Positions 60,801-64,000 of a DNA stretch of 64,000 nt are shown here, in pieces. The translations under genes were made by a program, and so were the position numbers. The stretch covers positions 1 to 64,000 of IMG/VR virus record IMGVR_UViG_3300024354_000016; one strand, written 5' to 3'. The notes beneath the pieces are model-generated. The model was not told the DNA's origin. It worked only from the letters and a program-made list of their open reading frames with translations, and did no database searches. The DNA is from a virus. The first letter of the stretch is position 1, and each line of letters opens with the position of its first letter.

Positions 60801-61938
60801 AAGTTATACAGTTACAGGTTTAAATCCATCATCTACGTATTACTTCAACCTAATAGTTGAAGATCGCTCAATGAATGAGGCTGCATACGCACCAACCTAT
60901 GCGACAACAATCATAGACACAACAGTTCCGTCGCCAGGTAATTCGGGCATATTGAGTGCGTCAATGGTGACAGCCGATAGCTGCGTGTTAAATTGGACAA
61001 AAGGTAGCGATAACATCACCTCCGAAGGTTCGCTGCAATATGCGGTGTATATGTCGTATTCAAACGATATGGAGGATCTCCCTACCACGTTGAGTAATGG
61101 CACGCAAGTAAAGTCCTTTACTAAGGATATTTCGGTCGTTACGATTGCAAATCTTAGTCCTCTAACTACATACTATTTTAATGTTGTGTTAAGAGATTCT
61201 TTCGGTAACATGTCTGCATATAATGCCGTTTCTATGACAACATTAGCCGATACAACAGGCCCAACACCAGGCGGCGGTGGTGCTATTATTTTTAACTCTG
61301 TTGATAAAGATAGCATGATCGTGACTTGGAACCCTGCAGAAGACAATACGTCCACTGGTTCGCAGATTCAGTATCAATTAAGAATGGCTATGTCTAACTT
61401 AGGCGTCGCCCCTGACTTTTCAACAGTTGCAGACACTGAGGCAAATGGAACCATCGTTAAAGCGTATTCTAGCGCAACGCACGCATTGATTAGTAATCTC
61501 GTTTCTAATACGACCTACTACTTTAACGTGATCGCAAAGGACGCCGCTGGAAACAAGAGTGTGTATGTTGCCGCCGCTCAGAAAACGGCTAACAGTCTGG
61601 TCGAAATACCTACACAATCCGTAGAGATCAACCAACCTGTTGTCATCGCGTCCAACAAGGACGAGATCAAAACACTTCCAGCGGTTGCAAGCCACCCAAC
61701 ACTCTCTAAGCCATCAAACTGGAAAAAAGTGCACATGATCTATAAATCAATAACGTCGAGCAAGCGCGTTGTTGTTGTTATCACAGACTTTTCACAGATG
61801 TCTGGAGAGTTCATAACCCGCGACACAGAAGAGTTCGTCATACACAAGATCATCGTCGAGGACGAGAATAACAACTTCGTCGCAGTGCCCGCGTCTTCGA
61901 TCCTGAACTCACAAAGCTGGAGCATTAGTGTGACATAA
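54895..61938 (+). CDS. giant beta-propeller plus 16x fibronectin-III protein
   Basis: 2347 residues from ATG 54895 (AAAAGGA upstream; in-frame TTG 54829 is possible). Residues about 1-410 form a propeller-like domain with repeated FGYDVSLSNDGSTLAIGS-type blades (FG-GAP/integrin-like). From about 420 to 2260 come 16 fibronectin type III units, each ending with a variant of TYYFNVIAKDAAGNK. The last 90 residues are unique and beta-rich (KVHMIYKSITSSKRVVVVIT). Such extracellular binding modules suggest a receptor-binding or host-surface adhesion fibre. No catalytic motif is seen. Confidence 0.85.
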   Translation: MPSFNTLTSSLVLNDSLLTNAQPTSISVSTDGRRFVLGSFSGMRVYVRESDSATQSSLVATVLGDNSAADGDVLVAMSPDGSTVAAKFEGATQDSIKIYALNMTSATTGSLTLQATFTSSIRGFGESLSFSDSGNVLAVGFPGATITNNQSQSVDNSGSVLVYSRSGSTWALSNTISNPNQGLEDYFGYDVSLSNDGSTLAIGSVGEDNPSATRTGAVYIYNLSTNSLVKKITADECDAGTYFGSSVSMAGNGQRLAIGAAGKDDTEYSVAASVDYGSNLNKPLVVYKLSAGVWSLDSNSFMTSLSVYFYNIIDVKMSVNSNSVAVIYSASYTSYGRTAKDYFYYNVFDYDGAQWTGSDTVLDGANYSLGYSSKPARVFLPNFTASSAGAVSLIQVSGLSDLISPTISDSSIVAKDQTYSSITLRWSAAVDDISSASSMRYDIRYSSSNNMSTLALAEANGTLSQTVTGVSSSVIEATVSDLALNSTYYFTIIGRDLANNKVKYDTISSATLADLTPPIPVTDGAPISYTSTKTSVTLTWPLASDNVTQQPLIQYAVYSVPIFTAGYTGSVATTESMGTLLMPYTANIATYTDSSLLPGSLYGYNVIAKDASGNKVAYNPVGATTQADDIAPTVSNASLSFSEHSFTGYKITWNSASDDFSSRTSIYYLVYESSSNNISTVAAAESNGTAIAQFFGADTASQFFSVTGKSVNSTKYYNVIARDAAGNKLAYTSASVSTLADTTGPTYSSQPTATADYNSITVSYSAAQDDLTSSQNIQYALYRVPTSSTSIAYIEQYGILARDYIASTSDIVVPNLNSGTTYHFALIGKDEAGNKTLYSSFSKTTQQDAVPPVPGASGFITKSNVTSFGFTMSWSRATDDITNSLDLEYALYYSSDESNLGSLDAISAPGSSAAFEIPFTKDLVTANISLVASLTRYYTVVVRDSRGNKAKYQTVSSRNSSDISAPVPGNSGILTLTPNGYSAVTIQHGLALDNFSHFSQNQYKIVISPLNNISTVADAEANGIVVRDWATFTNGGFYDVIVPVPGQFYFFNVIVRDTEGNKAAYVSKAGRSQVDVTAPSVSNSNISLITNSISSPLSMSPTVKISWNAATDNQTSQGNIKYSVYIAPGSPSMSTVQEIESITNVRRWVVMGTDGTEFQFPDATAAMSTQYSVNIVAEDSLGNKTAYSKITFTTPGDIYPPILNNSTLLTLVNRTPNSIKVSWGQATDIHSPSTVQYDLYYSTSNNIGSVSNILANGILVISGTYSGLGIAATNGYTITGLTDGTPYYINVIARDGAGNRTAYTGLATSTLNENIPPVIAPLSLSTGSVTDTTISLTWGLATDNKTASNLLEYAVYRSTSQMSQTVASVEAGTKILDWTVNTGSYTATELNRNTRYFFGVVVRDQAGNKSVYAPVNALTLNDTSAPVVPGVGNIEITHVGYNYINLNATVAVDNVTPIQNVIYRVYRSSSNNISTVAQMISNGTYVGNAVVVPWINPYTYELIYNSTRYVQFRDSNLPGNTGFYYNIMAVDAAGNRSGYASVFAKTSSQWVAPVVGNSGKINVVVAGSGSLNLSWSPASDESQAASSLEYAVYYATRKTNAFLKNEFPAMNNADNIEVHVQQGLVTQASPYTQGMTSFTITNLLPATEYMVNVVVRDATAAHTTYNAARVWTFNDTSAPTPGVSGALTTSYVNESSFVLGWNKASDDYSAQNRLRYEVRVSTQNNINTVDTFKNGIIAMPFTSDVNTATVAGLMPNTTYYANVMVMDVAGNKAVYQTTTVATSADVSGPLLPSNSSLTFSQIEKQQLRVSWVKATDKSTPQDEIQYAVYMSQLLTAVASVNQMESASVLVQDYLADVSYAIITDLEPGTQYFFNVVAKDEFGNKTAYTAGAVYTAADVTPPVPGANGAILTTGITQTSVSLSWSPASDDVDVNSDFEYRLYRSLSNNITTVAQAKTNGTFCALFVNGETSYTVTGLNPSSTYYFNLIVEDRSMNEAAYAPTYATTIIDTTVPSPGNSGILSASMVTADSCVLNWTKGSDNITSEGSLQYAVYMSYSNDMEDLPTTLSNGTQVKSFTKDISVVTIANLSPLTTYYFNVVLRDSFGNMSAYNAVSMTTLADTTGPTPGGGGAIIFNSVDKDSMIVTWNPAEDNTSTGSQIQYQLRMAMSNLGVAPDFSTVADTEANGTIVKAYSSATHALISNLVSNTTYYFNVIAKDAAGNKSVYVAAAQKTANSLVEIPTQSVEINQPVVIASNKDEIKTLPAVASHPTLSKPSNWKKVHMIYKSITSSKRVVVVITDFSQMSGEFITRDTEEFVIHKIIVEDENNNFVAVPASSILNSQSWSISVT

Positions 61939-61967
61939 TAGATATTATGCGCGCGTAGGAGATCTTT

Positions 61968-62381
61968 ATGGAAAACGATAAAGTTGATTTGATTAGTAAG
62001 GACTTAGAGTTTGTGAAAGATACCGTCCAGGAAACTGGGCGGCGTATTTCGAGCCTAGAATCATCAATGTCGGATTTTCATAAAGATTTTAGCGAGCATA
62101 TCGCCACAGACCGCCAGATGGGCCACGAGATCACCTATATCAGAAAAACGCTTGAAAAGAATACAGAATCTCTGATAGAGCACATGCGCAGAACTGAGCT
62201 AAATGAGGCAGCTCTAAGCGAACTTAAGGCTATGAACGACAAGATGGATTCGAGACTAGAACCGCTTGAGAAGTCGCACATAGAAAAGCAGACAATCATA
62301 AAAGTGGTAGCAAAAATAAGCGCTTTCATTGGCGGTTTGATTGGTTTTGCATCTTTGATGTATGAGATCTTAAGTAAATAA
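61968..62381 (+). CDS. coiled-coil protein with C-terminal membrane helix (XhlA/holin-like)
   Basis: 137 residues. Residues 1-105 form an amphipathic coiled coil (ISSLESSMSDFHKDFSEH). A membrane segment occupies about 112-134 (VVAKISAFIGGLIGFASLMY). The architecture resembles XhlA-type accessory holins, which are shorter. It may act in lysis or anchor fibres or virions to membrane. No endolysin gene is adjacent, so lysis is uncertain. Confidence 0.55.
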   Translation: MENDKVDLISKDLEFVKDTVQETGRRISSLESSMSDFHKDFSEHIATDRQMGHEITYIRKTLEKNTESLIEHMRRTELNEAALSELKAMNDKMDSRLEPLEKSHIEKQTIIKVVAKISAFIGGLIGFASLMYEILSK

Positions 62382-62383
62382 CG

Positions 62384-62394
62384 TGATATATTGA
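62384..62394 (+). promoter_or_regulatory. TGATATATTGA element
   Basis: The same 11-mer occurs at 37739. Here it lies 51 nt before ATG 62445 and is followed by a hairpin (GCTGCA/TGCAGC). Confidence 0.4.
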
Positions 62395-62444
62395 TACCAT
62401 AGTGCCGCTGCATGTTGCAGCGCCTCAACTTTATCGGAGTCACT

Positions 62445-62753
62445 ATGATCCTGTCTACCAAAACCAAAAGAGTCCTAGAAGTCGCCTTAGCAAACCGAGC
62501 GGCCAAGAATGAGCTTCTTGCCGCCCTGGGATCCCATGCTGTTGTTATGGCCAAAAAAGCCACCGGAACTTCTGCTAGCGGTGCTCAATGGGCCGAACTT
62601 GAAGTTGGCGATATCGTCGTCCGCGTAAAGCAAGGAACCACCGGCGGCGCAGTTTTTGACGTCGTTACTGCCGCGGATACCTTGCCTTCCAACGTTTTAA
62701 CTGCTGGTCTCGCAGTTGTCGACGATCTCTACATCGCTCTTCGCGCTCAATAA
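62445..62753 (+). CDS. small Ala-rich protein, virion-like
   Basis: 102 residues from ATG 62445 (CGGAG upstream). Helical start (KTKRVLEVALANRAAKNELLA), then beta-rich Ala/Gly/Val with VGDIVVRVKQGTTGGAVFDV. Composition is like the 127-residue protein at 37792, with which it shares an upstream element. A decoration or fibre-related protein is possible. Followed by the terminator. Confidence 0.5.
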   Translation: MILSTKTKRVLEVALANRAAKNELLAALGSHAVVMAKKATGTSASGAQWAELEVGDIVVRVKQGTTGGAVFDVVTAADTLPSNVLTAGLAVVDDLYIALRAQ

Positions 62754-62776
62754 TTGATTTACGGTTTATAAACTGT

Positions 62777-62806
62777 AAAAGGCGGCTATAAGCCGCCTTT
62801 ATTTTT
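62777..62806. terminator. bidirectional terminator between convergent operons
   Basis: AAAGGCGGCT and AGCCGCCTTT form a perfect 10-bp stem with ATA loop, flanked by A's on the left and ATTTTT on the right. It can end the plus-strand fibre operon and the minus-strand operon coming from the right. Confidence 0.88.
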
Positions 62807-62822
62807 ACCTTATTAAGGTAGA

Positions 62823-63086
62823 TCACCCTTTAATAAACAAGTGATCAATTACCACGCCGGCGGCAAAGCCCACCGCAGCGCCAAGCAGCAAAATATAGTA
62901 TTTATTGCCGTAAATAGCTAGAAGCTCTGAGAAGAGCTCTTTTGCGCCTTGTGGCGCAGCTTTTACGCAATCGCTAACTGCGCAAGCCGCGGACGATTGT
63001 TCTGCTTTATTCGCTCGAACTTTAGGTTCGCGAACCTTTTTTGCGACTTTCTTAGGTTCAGACTTGCTTTTCTTCCGCGTTACCAT
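62823..63086 (-). CDS. small membrane protein with basic N terminus
   Basis: 87 residues. A strongly basic N-terminal half (KKSKSEPKKVAKKVREPKVR), then a short Cys-containing part, then one membrane helix near the C terminus (YYILLLGAAVGFAAGVVIDH). It overlaps the preceding gene by 29 nt. The role is unknown. The basic end could bind nucleic acid or the membrane surface. Confidence 0.55.
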   Translation of the reverse strand: MVTRKKSKSEPKKVAKKVREPKVRANKAEQSSAACAVSDCVKAAPQGAKELFSELLAIYGNKYYILLLGAAVGFAAGVVIDHLFIKG

Positions 63087-63252
63087 CTTCTAAACTCCTT
63101 TTAAGTGAATCCAGTTCTTGCATGGCGCCCACTAAGTGGGCTAATCTAACATTTATTTTTTCGATCTCGTCGTGTAGCTCTGATCTTTTGTTGATCAGAA
63201 CTTCTGCCTCTTCAGAGAGATCGATCATTCTCGCGTTTAATTTATCGATCAT
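63058..63252 (-). CDS. short coiled-coil protein, 64 aa
   Basis: A heptad-like helix runs through almost all 64 residues (DLSEEAEVLINKRSELHDEI ... LAHLVGAMQELDSLKRSLED). ATG 63252 overlaps the stop of the upstream gene (ATGA). No family is recognised. Confidence 0.55.
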   Translation of the reverse strand: MIDKLNARMIDLSEEAEVLINKRSELHDEIEKINVRLAHLVGAMQELDSLKRSLEDGNAEEKQV

Positions 63253-63746
63253 TACGCTGTCCCCTTATATTCTTGGGGGTTGTACCACGATGGTGGCGTG
63301 CGGTTAGTCCACCGCGGAGCGCGCTTATCGTTCTTCCATTTCTCGTGGAAACCTAATCGGTAAGCTTCGTGAACGTCGGATACAGTTTTGAACAGTGAGC
63401 AATTAGGAAACTGCGTAAGACCGATGCCGGGTATCCTCTGGATCTGAGCTTTAAGCGCAGCGTAACCCGCATTAAACGACCCGTGGTCTTTACCATACCT
63501 AATTCTAAATTCATCATTCATCGCTTTCAAATGCTCTAGATGCCATTCGAAGTTCTCGCGGGAGTCGCCGGACCAGATCGTACATGGATGCTTGGTCCAG
63601 GCGACGCGGTATACAGGGGTTCCGCCGTGTCGAGCCATAGCAGACGATAGCATCTGCACAGACTCGACTGGCATCTTAACTAGGCGCTTGTCATCTAATG
63701 CTATTGCGCATTCGATTGGATCAGCGGACGTAAAAAAGATGTTCAC
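63252..63746 (-). CDS. conserved phage protein with DDKR-KM-ES motif (DNA-glycosylase-like, uncertain)
   Basis: 164 residues from GTG 63746 (AGGGG upstream). The opening MNIFFTSADPIECAIALDDK is followed by RLVKMPVESVQMLSSAM. Later come KHPCTIWSGDSRENFEWHLE and RYGKDHGSF. This pattern (D-K-R/H..KM..E..QML, then HPC-W...N..W) is a widespread phage and cyanophage family, sometimes labelled pyrimidine-dimer glycosylase-like. I recall the label but cannot confirm it. No nuclease motif is certain. It lies in the right-hand minus operon. Confidence 0.6.
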   Translation of the reverse strand: MNIFFTSADPIECAIALDDKRLVKMPVESVQMLSSAMARHGGTPVYRVAWTKHPCTIWSGDSRENFEWHLEHLKAMNDEFRIRYGKDHGSFNAGYAALKAQIQRIPGIGLTQFPNCSLFKTVSDVHEAYRLGFHEKWKNDKRAPRWTNRTPPSWYNPQEYKGTA

Positions 63747-63765
63747 GGCGAAACCCCTATCTGAA

Positions 63766-64000
63766 TTAGGCAGACTCGATCGAAAGAACTGCGAACTCGT
63801 AAGGTTGACCAACCTTAGGTTTGCGGAGACCTTTTGGCCAGTTGGTAGCGATGAAGGTAGCGTTGCTGCTAGTGACGAAGCGGTTTAGGCGAAATTCTAC
63901 TTCGTATGTAGTGCCGGCGCCAGAGGCCAGGGTCTTCTTGGAAGCCAAGATGACTTTAATTTTGTTCAGATTTTTGCGAGCGGGGATGCCGAGACGGCCA
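63766..64000 (-). CDS. partial gene running off the window (hypothetical)
   Basis: The frame is open from the window edge to TAA 63768-63766, giving 77 visible codons (GRLGIPARKNLNKIKVILAS ... GTTYEVEFRLNRFVTSSNAT). The true start is beyond the window, although a TTG at 63948 exists. Beta-like, neutral composition. The function is unknown. It may be part of a structural module to the right. Confidence 0.55.
   Translation of the reverse strand, partial: GRLGIPARKNLNKIKVILASKKTLASGAGTTYEVEFRLNRFVTSSNATFIATNWPKGLRKPKVGQPYEFAVLSIESA

Overview
The window reads as one contiguous part of a large tailed double-stranded DNA phage (Caudoviricetes). It holds a full replication and recombination set, a terminase-portal-protease-scaffold-capsid block, and giant fibre genes. 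No host-type genes and no rRNA, tRNA, integrase or CRISPR were found. Lipoproteins with lipoboxes and a protein ending like an outer-membrane strand suggest a Gram-negative host, which is inference only. Genes are tightly packed, with many ATGA-type overlaps, frequent GTG/TTG starts and recognisable Shine-Dalgarno (SD) sequences.

Layout. (1) 1-4384, minus strand: an operon running leftwards with a small gene, TOPRIM primase, winged-helix initiator/loader, DnaB-type helicase, two small lipoproteins, a four-helix membrane protein and very small coupled ORFs. (2) 4406-25553, plus strand: UvsW-like helicase, a structured 229-nt leader before dUTPase, a degenerate DNA methyltransferase, a GroEL-type chaperonin, a membrane coiled-coil protein, Rad50/SbcC-like ATPase, RuvC-like resolvase, a large metallophosphoesterase, a fused DnaQ-PHP-DnaE polymerase III, ssDNA-binding protein, RecA and Mre11/SbcD-like nuclease. 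(3) 25528-40408: small terminase candidate, a large terminase in two separate genes, portal, a kinase-like protein, prohead protease, scaffold and major capsid protein. (4) 40566-51813: an HNH-kinase fusion and a run of head, neck and internal virion proteins. (5) 51840-61938: a coiled-coil repeat fibre and a 2347-residue propeller/fibronectin-III protein. (6) 61968-62753: a holin-like membrane protein and a small virion-like protein, then a bidirectional terminator. (7) 62823-64000, minus strand: a converging operon that runs off the window.

Main discovery. The large terminase is split by a naturally split intein. The upstream gene encodes a zinc-finger segment and the Walker A half of the ATPase, then an 86-residue N-intein. 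The downstream gene starts with a 44-residue C-intein ending His-Asn, then Cys+1, the Walker B region and the nuclease. Two complete genes lie between the halves. One is a 179-residue minimal family X DNA polymerase with an Asp triad, spaced like the African swine fever virus enzyme. The other is a His-rich protein carrying a short motif shared with two other phage proteins. Packaging should therefore require protein trans-splicing to rebuild a 693-residue terminase.

How the parts work together. The left operon and the 4.4-25 kb block supply initiation, unwinding, synthesis, dUTP removal and recombination-dependent replication. The 25-51 kb block builds and fills the head. The 51-62 kb block supplies receptor-binding or fibre structures. 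Tail sheath, tube, tape-measure and endolysin genes were not recognised, so they probably lie outside, perhaps beyond the right edge on the minus strand.
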